NCBI GenBank assembly: GCA_016793465.1
Contig: JAEUJW010000058.1
Span: 124,001 to 188,000 of the forward strand
DNA length: 64,000 bases
Reading direction: 5' to 3'
Source of the DNA: Myxococcales bacterium
GTDB taxonomy: Bacteria; Myxococcota; Polyangia; Nannocystales; Nannocystaceae
Shown piece after piece: positions 56,210-64,000 of the stretch. The notes below the pieces were generated by a model. It worked only from the letters and a program-made list of their open reading frames with translations. It made no database searches and had not been told where the DNA came from. Numbering within the stretch: the stretch's first letter is position 1; every line of letters starts with the position of its first letter. The position numbers were made by a program, and so were the translations under genes.

Positions 56210-56851
56210 TCAGGTCGGGGGCGCGGGGAGCGGGGCGGGGGCGGGCGTGGTCGCGGTGGGGCGCTGGTACCAGCGGACGCTGTCGACGAGCGGGGCGCCG
56301 TCGTGGGTGCCGAGGGTGAAGACGAAGATGTCGGGGTCGCCGTAGGCCATGCAGAGGTCGGGGCCGCAGCGGGAGATCGTCGGCTCGGCGATGGCGAGGA
56401 AGGCCAGCCAGCGGCCGGCCTCGGCGATCGGCGTGCCGAGGTCGCGCGACATGGTCATGGCCAGGTACATGCCGAGGTAGCGGCGCAGGGTGTCGTGCAC
56501 GCTGCGGTCGGTGAGCTGGTGGATGACCTCCGCCTCGCGGGCGCCCGTGGGGTTGTGGATGGTGAGGACCGTGCGGTAGGCCGGCTCGCTCGGGGCGGTC
56601 GACTCGCCGAGGGCGCGGAGGTCGGCGTCCCAGCGGCGGGTGATGCGGTCGCCGTGCTCGGCGCGGGCGGCCTTCAGGGCGGCGAGCATGCCGGGCTCGT
56701 CGATCTTCATGCCGTCGCGGAGGTGGTGGGCGGCGGGGTCGGCGAGGCGGCGGCGAAACGCGAGGATCGGGTCGTCGTCGGCGGCGGGCGGCGGGGCGCC
56801 GGCGGGCGCGCAGGCGGCGAGGAGGGCGAGGGCGAGGAGGCGACGAGCCAT
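56210..56851 (-). CDS. Small lipoprotein of unknown function
   Basis: 213 residues from ATG 56851. The lipobox is LLAAC (MARRLLALALLAAC). The mature part begins with an Ala/Pro linker, then DDDPILAFRRRLADPAAHHL, helical KAARAEHGDRITRRWDADLR, and beta-like YRTVLTIHNPTGAREAEVIH, then DIFVFTLGTHDGAPLVDSVRW. No family is recognised. It is divergent from the sulfite/sulfate exporter gene. The upstream frame continues as far as 57109 but lacks a signal. Confidence 0.65.
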   Translation of the reverse strand: MARRLLALALLAACAPAGAPPPAADDDPILAFRRRLADPAAHHLRDGMKIDEPGMLAALKAARAEHGDRITRRWDADLRALGESTAPSEPAYRTVLTIHNPTGAREAEVIHQLTDRSVHDTLRRYLGMYLAMTMSRDLGTPIAEAGRWLAFLAIAEPTISRCGPDLCMAYGDPDIFVFTLGTHDGAPLVDSVRWYQRPTATTPAPAPLPAPPT

Positions 56852-56885
56852 CGTGCGACTGTAACAAGCGGCGTGGTGGCGAGCT

Positions 56886-58859
56886 ATGCGAATGTCCAGT
56901 GGGGTAGGCGGGGTGATGGCGGCGCTGTACCGTGGCGCGGCGATGAGGAGGCGTCCGCAGTGGTTGCCGTCGCGGCCGGACGCGGCCGGGCTCGCGCTGG
57001 CGGGCACGATCGGCGCGGTCGGGGTGGCGCTGGCGCGGTGGCTGCCGCGCTCGCCGTTCGTGTCGGACGTGCTCATCGCGCTGGTGCTGGGGGCGCTGGT
57101 GCTCAACACGCCGCTGCGGCGCTCGTTGGGGCTCGAGCTGCCGAGCGCGGAGCGCGAGCCGGACCGCTATGCGGCGGGGCTGCGGTTCACCGGCAAGTGG
57201 GTGCTGCGCCTCGGCATCGTGCTGATGGGGCTGAAGGTGCAGACGGGGTTCTTCGCGGCGACGACGTTGCTGTTGATCGTCGGCGTGGCGGCGGCGGCGT
57301 TGCCGAGCGCGTTCTTTGTGGCGCACGCGCTGGCGGGGCTGTTGATGGTGCGAAGGCCGATGGCCGACGTGCTGGCCGGCGGGACGATGATCTGCGGGGC
57401 GTCGGCGATCAACGCGATCGCGCCGGTGGTCGGGGCGCGGCGCGAGGAGCAGGGGGTCGCGATCGGGGTGGTGTTCCTGTTCAGCGTGGTGGCCATGCTG
57501 GTGTTCCGGCCGGTCGCGGAGCTCGTGGGGCTGACGCCGGACATGGCGGGGCTGTGGAGCGGGCTGGCGGTCAACGACCTGGCCAGCGCGGTGGCCGTCG
57601 GCAACCAGATGGGCGGCGAGGGCGGGGTGATGGCGGCGGCGGCCAAGTCGGCGCGGGTGCTGCTGCTGGCGCCGGTGCTGGTCGTGCTGGCGCTGCTGCG
57701 GCGGACCGGGCCGACGAAGACGGAGCCGCAGGGGCTGCTGTCGTACGTGCCGGGGTTCTTGCTCGGCTACATCGGGCTGGCGCTCGTGCGGGCGCTGGGG
57801 GACCGGGTGTTCGGGGCGGCGCCGGCGTGGGAGCTGCTGCTGGCGGGCGACAAGCTGGTGGTCGACGTGTTGATGGCGACGGTTGCGGCGGGCATCGGGC
57901 TGCACCTGGCGCTCGGCACGTTGCTGGCGGCGGGCACGCGGGCGGTGATGGTCGGCGGCGGGGCGTCGCTGTGGATCGCCGGGCTGTCGCTGGCGATGAT
58001 CGCGGCGGCGTCGCGCGGGCAGGCGGCGGCGGCGGTGGCGATCGGGGCGACGGCGCTGGCGGGCAGCTTTGTGGTGTATCGCGTGAGCGCGCTCGGCGAG
58101 GCCGAGCTGCGGGTGCTGCGGCGGCGGTTCGCGAGCGGGGCGCCGCTGTCGCTGGCGGAGGCGACGCGGCTGCTCGACGCGAGCGAGCGCGACGGCGGCC
58201 TCGACGACGCGCTGCTGCGGCGGCTGCTGACGCAGCTGCACCCGTCGATCGGCGAGCTGATCCCCGTGCGCGAGAGCCCGCTGCCGCACGGGCAGGGCTG
58301 TCGCTGGGTGACGTACTGGGAGGGGCGGAGCGGCTGGGCGCTGGTGGCGATCTGCCGCGAGCCGGGCTCGGCGACGCCGATCCACGCGCACCCGCATCGA
58401 CTGCTCGGCAAGGCGATCGAGGGGGTGCTGGCGGAGACGCGGTTCACCGAGGTCGAGCCCGGCACGCTCGAGCTGGCGAGCCGCACGGTGCTCGGGCACA
58501 ACGACCTCGTCGAGACCGACGGGCTGGCGGCGATCCACGTGGTCGAGGCGCTGGGCTCGCGGCCGGCGATCGACCTCCAGCTGCGCGGGCCGGAGGTCGG
58601 CAAGCCCGGTCGTCGCATGCGCACGCGCGGGGCGGTCGACCTGGCGGGGCTGCGGCCAGGGGCGAGGATCGCGTTCGACGAGGAGGTCGACGATCGCCCG
58701 GGCCAGGGCGGCGAGGGGGCGGCGGCAGAGAGATGCCCGGAGCTGGCGCCCGACATGCGTGAGCGGAGCGGGGCGCGGAGCGGACCGCGGGTCCGCGAAC
58801 GGGAGCCCTCGCAGCCGCGGGCGACGGGGATCCAGCAGGGTGAACGGTGCCCGCGATGA
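56886..58859 (+). CDS. YeiH-type sulfite/sulfate exporter fused to cysteine dioxygenase-like cupin
   Basis: 657 residues from ATG 56886; ATGs at 56916 and 56943 are alternatives. Residues about 25-410 are a YeiH/PSE-family membrane transporter with about ten segments and the family motif GGTMICGASAINAIAPVVGA. Residues about 425-600 resemble cysteine dioxygenase: ATPIHAHPHRLLGKAIEGVL carries His500 and His502, and AIHVVEALGSRPAIDLQL carries His551, matching the three-His iron site and the HRVEN-type region of that family. The last 60 residues are charged and of low complexity. The fusion suggests that oxidised sulfur from cysteine is handed to its exporter. The cupin activity and direction of transport are inferred. 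Confidence 0.85.
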   Translation: MRMSSGVGGVMAALYRGAAMRRRPQWLPSRPDAAGLALAGTIGAVGVALARWLPRSPFVSDVLIALVLGALVLNTPLRRSLGLELPSAEREPDRYAAGLRFTGKWVLRLGIVLMGLKVQTGFFAATTLLLIVGVAAAALPSAFFVAHALAGLLMVRRPMADVLAGGTMICGASAINAIAPVVGARREEQGVAIGVVFLFSVVAMLVFRPVAELVGLTPDMAGLWSGLAVNDLASAVAVGNQMGGEGGVMAAAAKSARVLLLAPVLVVLALLRRTGPTKTEPQGLLSYVPGFLLGYIGLALVRALGDRVFGAAPAWELLLAGDKLVVDVLMATVAAGIGLHLALGTLLAAGTRAVMVGGGASLWIAGLSLAMIAAASRGQAAAAVAIGATALAGSFVVYRVSALGEAELRVLRRRFASGAPLSLAEATRLLDASERDGGLDDALLRRLLTQLHPSIGELIPVRESPLPHGQGCRWVTYWEGRSGWALVAICREPGSATPIHAHPHRLLGKAIEGVLAETRFTEVEPGTLELASRTVLGHNDLVETDGLAAIHVVEALGSRPAIDLQLRGPEVGKPGRRMRTRGAVDLAGLRPGARIAFDEEVDDRPGQGGEGAAAERCPELAPDMRERSGARSGPRVREREPSQPRATGIQQGERCPR

Positions 58860-58912
58860 TGGAGCGCGCCGGGCATGTACCGCCCGGGGGGGCGCGGGTG
58901 TAGAGAGATGGG

Positions 58913-59953
58913 ATGGCGGCGATCGCGATCGAGGAGCTCAACGGGACCAACTGCAAGACGTACCTGCTGACGTCGGGCGAGCAGGCGGCGCTGGTCGACC
59001 CGGTTCGCGAGCGGCTCGACTGGTACCGCCAGGTGATCGGCGAGCGCGGGCTCCTATTAAAATTCGTGCTCGAGACGCACACGCACGCGGATCACATGAT
59101 GCTGGGGCGAGCGGCGCGCGAGATATTAAATGTGCCGTGGGTGATGCACGAGGCGAGCCCCTCGCCGCTGATGGATCGTCACGTGGTCGAGGGAGAGACT
59201 ATCAATTTGGGGGAGGGCACGATCGCGGTGTGGCACACGCCGGGGCATACGCCGGACTCGGTGTGTTACCTGGTCGACGGGGCGATCCTCACCGGCGACA
59301 CGCTATTGATCGGGGGGTCGGGGCGCACCGACTTCCCCGGCGGCGACGCGGGGGCGCAGTACGACGCGGTGACGGGGCGAATTTTTAAATTGGCCGACGA
59401 CACCGTGGTGTGGCCTGGGCACGACTACCGCGGGAGCACGCGCTCGACGATCGGGGCGGAGCGGGCCGGCAACCCGCGGTTCTTTAATGTGGACCGCGCG
59501 CAGTACGTGGCGCTGATGGCGGGGCTCGGGCTGCCGTTCCCCGAGCGCGTGCAGCAGGCGCTGCAGTGCAACCAGTCCGGGTTCGAGGCGGCGGAGATCG
59601 GGTTCGCGACGGTGGCCGAGATGGCGGCGATGCCGGCGGTGGCGGCGACCGAGCTGGCGGCGCGGCTGCGCGCGGCCGACCCCCCGCTGCTGCTCGACGT
59701 GCGCGAGCCGGAGGAGTTCGTCGGCGAGCTCGGGCACATCGCGGGCTCGCTGCTGGTGCCGCTCGACGCGCTCGCGGGCAGGCTGCCGAAGCTGATCGGT
59801 TACCACGACCGCGAGGTGATCGTGGTGTGCCGCGCCGGGGCCCGCAGCGCCAGCGCGGGGGCCATCCTGCGCCACGCGGGTTTTAATAAGGTGTTCAACC
59901 TCGACGGCGGCATGCTGCGGTGGGTGCGGGCGGGGCTGCCGGTGCAGCGCTGA
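58913..59953 (+). CDS. Persulfide dioxygenase-rhodanese fusion (MBL fold)
   Basis: 346 residues. The metallo-beta-lactamase fold has THTHADH (His56, His58, Asp60, His61), WHTPGHTPDS, and GRTDFPGGD, the sequence typical of ETHE1-like persulfide dioxygenases. After residue about 255 a rhodanese domain follows with active Cys306 in VCRAGARSASA. Fusions of this type oxidise persulfides such as glutathione or coenzyme A persulfide to sulfite, with the rhodanese using or making thiosulfate. It starts 53 bases after the exporter-cupin gene, probably as one operon. The gene has five AT-rich codon islands. Confidence 0.93.
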   Translation: MAAIAIEELNGTNCKTYLLTSGEQAALVDPVRERLDWYRQVIGERGLLLKFVLETHTHADHMMLGRAAREILNVPWVMHEASPSPLMDRHVVEGETINLGEGTIAVWHTPGHTPDSVCYLVDGAILTGDTLLIGGSGRTDFPGGDAGAQYDAVTGRIFKLADDTVVWPGHDYRGSTRSTIGAERAGNPRFFNVDRAQYVALMAGLGLPFPERVQQALQCNQSGFEAAEIGFATVAEMAAMPAVAATELAARLRAADPPLLLDVREPEEFVGELGHIAGSLLVPLDALAGRLPKLIGYHDREVIVVCRAGARSASAGAILRHAGFNKVFNLDGGMLRWVRAGLPVQR

Positions 59954-60055
59954 GCTCGCCGCGGAGGATCCGCCGATGACGCGCTCCCGGGCTTCGGCCG
60001 CATAGTTCGAGGGAACCGCCGAGATGCGCGGGCGGCGGGCGGTTAGTCTGGCGAC

Positions 60056-60640
60056 ATGTTGTTGAACGCTCGTGCTTCGCTGGCGCGCTCGTCGGGCGCG
60101 GTTCGTCCTGCACCACCGGCGGGTCGCGCGAGCCTCCGCGCGCCGACGCAGGGCCGGGTGCTCCAGGCGTTCTCGGGCAGGACGGCGCGGCCCGTCCAGT
60201 GCGCGCGGGCGCAGGTCGGCGTCACGCGGGCCGAGCTGCGGCGGATGGCCCAGACGGCGCACGACCTGAACATGGCGTACTTCGGCAACACCAACTATCC
60301 CGAGAAGGAGTCGCAGAACACGGTGGCGATCATCAAGCTGGCCAACGATCAGGGGGACAACCGCGCCGGGGACTACATCTGCATCACCCAGCGCTACTAC
60401 AAGGCCATCTATGACGCGGCGCCGGACCATGACATCGCCGCGGTCACCAACCCGGACTCGACCGACGCGGCGAACATCCACGCGGAGGAGCTGGCGGTCC
60501 AGGAGTTCGGCGGCAACATCGCGGGCATGGGGATCTCCAAGCCGCCGTGCGGGCGCAACTTCAGGGACTGCGAGCGGCTGCTGGCGCGGCAGCGCATCCC
60601 CTACGCCTACTGGACGCGCGACGGCGTCGTCGACGGCTGA
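60056..60640 (+). CDS. Small deaminase-like protein
   Basis: 194 residues. The N-terminal 60 residues are Ala/Arg/Ser-rich and look disordered. A likely cytidine/nucleic-acid deaminase-type zinc site follows: H142-A-E144 in NIHAEELAVQEFGG, and P164-C165 with C172 in PPCGRNFRDC. His142, Cys165 and Cys172 would bind zinc and Glu144 would act as proton shuttle. The spacing of six residues between cysteines is longer than the two to four of common members. The protein lacks a signal peptide. It could be a toxin, a base-modifying enzyme, or a distant structural relative. No immunity-like small gene is adjacent. Confidence 0.55.
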   Translation: MLLNARASLARSSGAVRPAPPAGRASLRAPTQGRVLQAFSGRTARPVQCARAQVGVTRAELRRMAQTAHDLNMAYFGNTNYPEKESQNTVAIIKLANDQGDNRAGDYICITQRYYKAIYDAAPDHDIAAVTNPDSTDAANIHAEELAVQEFGGNIAGMGISKPPCGRNFRDCERLLARQRIPYAYWTRDGVVDG

Positions 60641-60656
60641 GGGCGGCGCGGGGCCC

Positions 60657-61718
60657 TCAGGGCTTCGCCAGCGGCCTGGCGGAGATCTGGCCGGCGACGG
60701 CGCGCAGCTGGGCGATGACGTCGTCGATGACGGCGTGCTGCTCGCGACCGGTGAGCAGGTCGAGGCTCAGCATGATGCCGTCCTCGATCTCGCACAGCAC
60801 GCGCTTGTGCTCGGCGGCCCATTTAGTCAGGCGCTCCTTGACGACCTTGGCCTGGCCGTAGTTCCAGTCGAAGGTGAGCCACAGCGGGCCGGTCTCGTAC
60901 TTGCGCCAGCGGATGAGGTCGACGCCGAGCCAGGCGACGGGGCCCCTGTCGCCGGTGAACTGGAGCTTCTGACCGAACGCGTACCAGTACTGGGGCTGCT
61001 TGCCGCTGACGCCGCGGAACACGTCGGGGGCGCCCTTGTCGACCACGCCGCGGACGATGTCGACGTACTGGATCATGCGGGCGGGCAGCTGCGGGTCGGT
61101 CAGCTCCTCGCGCAGGAGCGGGCGGGCGGGGCTCTCGTCGGCGGTGCGGCACACGCCCTCGAGCTGCTCGAGGTTGGTGCGGGCTTCGTCGCTGGCCGCG
61201 TCTTTGAGGGCTTTCAGGACGGCGGCCCACGACTGGATGTGGATCCGCTGGCTGTGGGCGCGGCCGGTGAGCTCGAGGGTTTGCTGGTCGAGCTCGTCGA
61301 AGGCGAGGCCTCTGGATTTCAGGCGCTCCTGCAGCTCGCGCCACAGGTAGAGGCGGCGCCACTCGGGCGCGATGAACAGCAGCAGGGTCGGGCCGGGCTC
61401 GGCGGCGAGGCGCTCGAGGTAGGCCACGGGCTGCTGGTCGGTGAGGGCGGCGCCGAACTTGTTCTCGACGAACACCCGCACGGCGTCGCCCTGGCGGCCG
61501 CACATGTCGGGGCGGCCGTCGGTGCTGGACTCCTGGGTGGTGAAGCGGAGCTCGCCCTCGAGGCCGGGCTGGGCGGCGCGCAGCAGGCCGGCGAAGCGCT
61601 CGCGCAGCGGCGGGTAGCGGCCCAGCAGGAAGGCCAGGCCCTCGGTCGCGGCGTCCTCGTAGCGCCGCGGCATGCCCCATCCGATCAGGTGGCCGAGGAT
61701 CGTCTCGTGTGCACTCAT
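60657..61718 (-). CDS. PD-(D/E)XK nuclease superfamily protein
   Basis: 353 residues from ATG 61718, behind a strong GAGGGGAGGGGG ribosome-binding run. Residues about 75-120 hold the nuclease-like core: SSTDGRPDMCGRQGDAVRVF followed by VENKF, i.e. Asp and E-x-K of PD-(D/E)XK folds, then LTDQQPVAYLERLA. The remainder (KWAAEHKRVLCEIEDGIMLS and the end QLRAVAGQISARP) is helical and unfamiliar. This layout is common in bacterial proteins thought to be defence or DNA-repair nucleases. It ends 17 bases from the deaminase-like gene on the opposite strand. Confidence 0.7.
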   Translation of the reverse strand: MSAHETILGHLIGWGMPRRYEDAATEGLAFLLGRYPPLRERFAGLLRAAQPGLEGELRFTTQESSTDGRPDMCGRQGDAVRVFVENKFGAALTDQQPVAYLERLAAEPGPTLLLFIAPEWRRLYLWRELQERLKSRGLAFDELDQQTLELTGRAHSQRIHIQSWAAVLKALKDAASDEARTNLEQLEGVCRTADESPARPLLREELTDPQLPARMIQYVDIVRGVVDKGAPDVFRGVSGKQPQYWYAFGQKLQFTGDRGPVAWLGVDLIRWRKYETGPLWLTFDWNYGQAKVVKERLTKWAAEHKRVLCEIEDGIMLSLDLLTGREQHAVIDDVIAQLRAVAGQISARPLAKP

Positions 61719-61833
61719 GGTCGCCCCCTCCCCTCGCCTCGCGGCGAACCAAGCCCAGGCGACCATCTTCACGGATGGCGGCGCGTAAAGCAAAGGCGCG
61801 AAGTGAAGCGGGGCGGACGCGCGAGGCTCACCG

Positions 61834-61845
61834 GTCCCGAGGGAC
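61834..61845. repeat. Dispersed palindrome (GTCCC/GGGAC)
   Basis: GTCCC-GA-GGGAC followed by AGGTG, five bases after the stop codon of the converging-direction hydrolase (minus strand). It may act as its terminator hairpin. Confidence 0.5.
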
Positions 61846-61850
61846 AGGTG

Positions 61851-62702
61851 TCACTCGCCGCGGTCGCGCACGAACTCGGCGATGCGGGCGGCCAGCGCGT
61901 AGGGGCGGTCCATGTAGGGGCAGTGGCCGAAGTCCTCGGGCTCCTCGAAGGTCACGTGCCCGGGCAGCGCGCGGCGGAAGAACTCGAGCGAGGCGGGCGG
62001 GAGGACGCGCTCGGAGCGGCCCCACTGCAGGAGCGTGGGGGCCTGCAGCTCGGCCAGCTGCTCCGCGGTGAACATGTGGGCGGGCTGGAACGACTCGAGC
62101 AGGTCGCGCAGGGGGCCGCGGCCGAACTTCCACAGGATGTCGGGGGCGATGACGTTGTTGAGCCAGTGGGGGCGGTGGGTCAGGCTGTCGACGAGGCGGC
62201 GGGCGTGGCGGAGGCCGACGACGCGGAAGTGGTCGCGCAGGGCGGCGAAGTCCTGGGCGTCGACCGTGGCGCCGGCGGGGGAGGAGAGGAACAGGCCGCG
62301 CACGCGGGACGGGTGCTCGAGGGCGAAGCGGAGGGCGAAGGCGCCGCCCATGGAGTTGCCGAACAGCACGGCGGGGCGGTCGAGCTCGCGGAGCAGCAGC
62401 TCGGCCAGGCCGGCGTAGGCGTGGTCGACGCTGAGGGGGCCGGCGACGCGGCTGAAGCCGTGGGCGGGGGCGTCGGGGGCGATGAGGCGGCCGACGCGGG
62501 TGCGCAGGTAGGCGATCACGCGGGCGAACGAGGTCGCGTTGGCGCCGAAGCCGTGGAGGATGACGAGCGGCGGGAGCGCGTGGGGGCCGTGCGACTCGTA
62601 GAGGTGGAGGTCGCCGGCGGAGGTCGAGACCTCGCGGCTGGCGATGCCGAGGGCGTGCAGGCGGCGACGGATCAGGCGCTCGACGACGGGGAGGAGGATC
62701 AT
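61851..62702 (-). CDS. Alpha/beta-hydrolase
   Basis: 283 residues. The oxyanion motif LVILHGFGANATSFARV is at about 45-61, the nucleophile elbow is GNSMGGAFALRFA (Ser near 113), and the late acid/His region has LLQWGRSERVLPP and FGHCPYMDRP, where the catalytic His is expected. No signal peptide is evident but the N-terminus (LLPVVERLIRRRL) is amphipathic. It probably hydrolyses a lipid or ester; the substrate cannot be deduced. It is transcribed away from the small lipoprotein gene only 73 bases upstream. Confidence 0.9.
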   Translation of the reverse strand: MILLPVVERLIRRRLHALGIASREVSTSAGDLHLYESHGPHALPPLVILHGFGANATSFARVIAYLRTRVGRLIAPDAPAHGFSRVAGPLSVDHAYAGLAELLLRELDRPAVLFGNSMGGAFALRFALEHPSRVRGLFLSSPAGATVDAQDFAALRDHFRVVGLRHARRLVDSLTHRPHWLNNVIAPDILWKFGRGPLRDLLESFQPAHMFTAEQLAELQAPTLLQWGRSERVLPPASLEFFRRALPGHVTFEEPEDFGHCPYMDRPYALAARIAEFVRDRGE

Positions 62703-62745
62703 GGGGGTCGCGTCCGCGGCGAGGCGCCGGGGTGGGGGGTCGGGG

Positions 62746-62759
62746 TGTCCCGCGGGACA
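62746..62759. repeat. Dispersed palindrome (perfect 14 bp)
   Basis: TGTCCCGCGGGACA, a perfect palindrome followed by GGTCGG, lies between the small lipoprotein stop (62776) and the hydrolase start (62702). Confidence 0.55.
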
Positions 62760-62775
62760 GGTCGGCGGGGCGCGC

Positions 62776-63198
62776 TCAGTAGGTCGGGCAGGTCCACGCC
62801 TTGGGCGGGCAGTCGGTGCAGCGGCCGCCCATGCAGGCGCCGCCGCAGGTCGAGACGGTCTTCAGGTCGGCGCGGGTGACGTAGTAGTAGGGGCCGTCGA
62901 CGGCGGCGTCGCAGTCGACGCCGACGAGCTCGCCGCAGGCGCGCTCGTAGCGGCAGCGCTCGCCGAAGCGCTCCTTGATCCTGGCGGCGAGCTCGGGGTC
63001 GGGCGGGCCGCCGGGGACGGGCTCGGCGGCGGGCGGGTCGGCCTGTTTGGGGCTGGCGAAGCCGGCGCCCGCGTCGTCGTCGGCGGGGCGGCTCGGCGTC
63101 GGCGCGGCGGGGCGGTCGCCGACCGGCGCGGTGGTCGGGGTGTTGTCGCAGGCGGCGAGCGCCGCGACGAGGGTGAGCAGGGGGACGAGGCGCGTCAT
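62776..63198 (-). CDS. Small Cys-rich lipoprotein
   Basis: 140 residues from ATG 63198, which overlaps the stop of the dehydratase gene (ATGA). The lipobox is LAAC. A Thr/Pro/Ala linker follows, then a C-terminal domain with eight cysteines: [16 protein letters not shown] and [15 protein letters not shown], ending WTCPTY. No family is recognised. It is an envelope protein of unknown role, translationally coupled to the pterin dehydratase. Confidence 0.7.
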   Translation of the reverse strand: MTRLVPLLTLVAALAACDNTPTTAPVGDRPAAPTPSRPADDDAGAGFASPKQADPPAAEPVPGGPPDPELAARIKERFGERCRYERACGELVGVDCDAAVDGPYYYVTRADLKTVSTCGGACMGGRCTDCPPKAWTCPTY

Positions 63199-63491
63199 GG
63201 GGCCGGGACGAGGCGGTCGACCGCGGTGGCGAGCTGGATGTCGCGCTGGCTGAGGCCGCCGGCGTCGTGGGTGCTCAGGGTGATCTCGACGCGGTCGTAG
63301 ACGTTGAGCCACTCGGGGTGGTGGTCGTGCTTCTCGGCGAGCAGGGCCACGCGGGCCATGAAGGCGAACGCGGCGCTGAAGTCGGAGAACTTGAAGGTGC
63401 GGGTGATGGCGTCGCGGCCCTCGACCTCGGACCAGGCGGGCACGCCGGCGAGGGCCGCGGTGCGGGCGGTGCCGGTGAGTCGTTCGAGCAT
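63195..63491 (-). CDS. phhB: Pterin-4a-carbinolamine dehydratase
   Basis: 98 residues, the usual size. The enzyme dehydrates 4a-hydroxytetrahydrobiopterin so that the cofactor of aromatic amino acid hydroxylases can be recycled. The fold signature is present: [17 protein letters not shown], the His motif [18 protein letters not shown] and the late [12 protein letters not shown]. No hydroxylase gene is in the window. It is coupled to the small lipoprotein gene by ATGA overlap. Confidence 0.95.
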   Translation of the reverse strand: MLERLTGTARTAALAGVPAWSEVEGRDAITRTFKFSDFSAAFAFMARVALLAEKHDHHPEWLNVYDRVEITLSTHDAGGLSQRDIQLATAVDRLVPAP

Positions 63492-63512
63492 GGGGACCCC
63501 CTTCGGATGGGA

Positions 63513-64000
63513 CTAGAAGTAGTCGGGATCGTCGGGCGTGAGGGCCGGGGTGATCTTCGTCGAGTTCTCCTCGACCTGGTAGGTGGGCTCGGGCTGCTGC
63601 TGGCGCGGCGGCGGCGGCGGCGGCGGCCTGGCCGGCGAGCGGGTCGGTCCGCTGGCGGCGCGCGCGGGCTCGGGGCGCGGAGGCTCGGGGCGGGGCGGCT
63701 CGGGGCGGGGCGGCGGTTCGGGCGCGGGCGGCGGGGTGGGATGCGCGGCCTCCTCCTCGGCGAGGGCCATGAAGCTGGCGAGCAGCTTCGACGGCGTCGA
63801 GGGCGGGGCGGCGGGGCGGTTGCTGCGCTCGGGCGGGGCGGGCTTGGCGGGCTCCGGGGCGGACGAGCCGCCGAAGCCGGCGAAGCCGCGGTTGCTCGAC
63901 GAGCTGCTGCTGGAGGAGCTCGAGGACGACGAGCGGCCGAGGGCGGCGAAGCCGTCCTCGCCGAAGGCGGAGGTGTTGGGGCCGGAGGCGCGGCGGGTGG
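63513..64000 (-). CDS. Pro/Ser-rich protein, partial (N-terminus beyond right edge)
   Basis: The frame enters from the right edge and ends at 63513, giving about 162 visible residues. A Ser homopolymer run follows GFAALGRSSSSSS, then FAGFGGSSAPEPAK, a helical SKLLASFMALAEEEAA, Pro/Glu/Arg repeats (PPRPEPPRPEP), and the acidic end TPALTPDDPDYF. It looks like an intrinsically disordered tail of a larger protein, perhaps a regulator or secreted protein. No domain is visible. Confidence 0.6.
   Translation of the reverse strand, partial: TRRASGPNTSAFGEDGFAALGRSSSSSSSSSSSSSNRGFAGFGGSSAPEPAKPAPPERSNRPAAPPSTPSKLLASFMALAEEEAAHPTPPPAPEPPPRPEPPRPEPPRPEPARAASGPTRSPARPPPPPPPRQQQPEPTYQVEENSTKITPALTPDDPDYF

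Noticed and set aside
60056..61718. Deaminase toxin with the PD-(D/E)XK gene as its immunity partner
   Set aside because: The genes are convergent and the second is a 353-residue nuclease-like protein, unlike the small immunity genes that follow such toxins in the same direction.

Overview
The window looks like a chromosome segment of a high-GC myxobacterium (Myxococcota). A Nannocystis-like lineage is the best guess, but only the phylum is well supported. The evidence is C-terminal MYXO-CTERM-type tags (Cys-rich motif, hydrophobic helix, Arg cluster) at the ends of two secreted proteins, many lipoproteins whose lipobox is followed by long Thr/Ser/Gly/Asp linkers, thrombospondin-type-3 calcium repeats, a Ser/Thr kinase with TPRs, and an NtrC-type enhancer-binding protein with its kinase. 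No tRNA, rRNA, CRISPR array, insertion sequence, prophage or large biosynthetic cluster was seen.

1-23 kb is rich in envelope genes: a partial lipoprotein, a RibD/DHFR-like reductase, a Kelch/TSP3 MYXO-CTERM protein, purT, a tight operon of a caspase-like lipoprotein with a DUF4384-like lipoprotein and two duplicated TPR/membrane proteins, an M4 metalloprotease with Cys-rich repeats, an IPT/TIG protein, leuS, an O/P-type porin, and tandem VWA lipoproteins with a gutted third copy. 23-33 kb holds purL-purQ (ATGA overlap), then a TPR-bearing Ser/Thr kinase, a CDC48-like AAA+ ATPase, a membrane protein and a TPR/membrane protein in one direction.

33-44.7 kb has two lipoproteins and a YndJ-like membrane protein, then a minus-strand run: an ABC ATPase with a 1200-residue permease/M1-aminopeptidase fusion, a Uma2 nuclease-like protein, an NDH-2-like flavoprotein and a lipoprotein with five-residue repeats. 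44.8-49.4 kb resembles an accessory island: an adenine methylase with a fused specificity domain, a PD-(D/E)XK protein, an XRE regulator divergent from a small protein across an AT-rich tandem operator, and another Uma2 protein. 49.5-56 kb carries a YHYH lipoprotein, a GAF protein behind a perfect inverted repeat, and the sigma54 two-component pair.

56.9-60 kb is a sulfur module: a YeiH-type sulfite/sulfate exporter fused to a cysteine-dioxygenase-like cupin, followed by a persulfide dioxygenase-rhodanese fusion. The cupin and the dioxygenase would make sulfite (directly or through cysteine sulfinate) next to the transporter that could remove it. 60-64 kb has a small deaminase-like protein, a PD-(D/E)XK protein, an alpha/beta hydrolase, a small lipoprotein, pterin carbinolamine dehydratase and the tail of a Pro/Ser-rich protein.

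Three genome-scale patterns stand out. A short palindrome of the form CTGTCC-N-GGACAG is dispersed through gaps and even inside genes. A second hairpin family occurs twice near 52-56 kb. Otherwise GC-saturated genes are dotted with tiny AT-rich islands that contain TTAA and change only synonymous codon choice.
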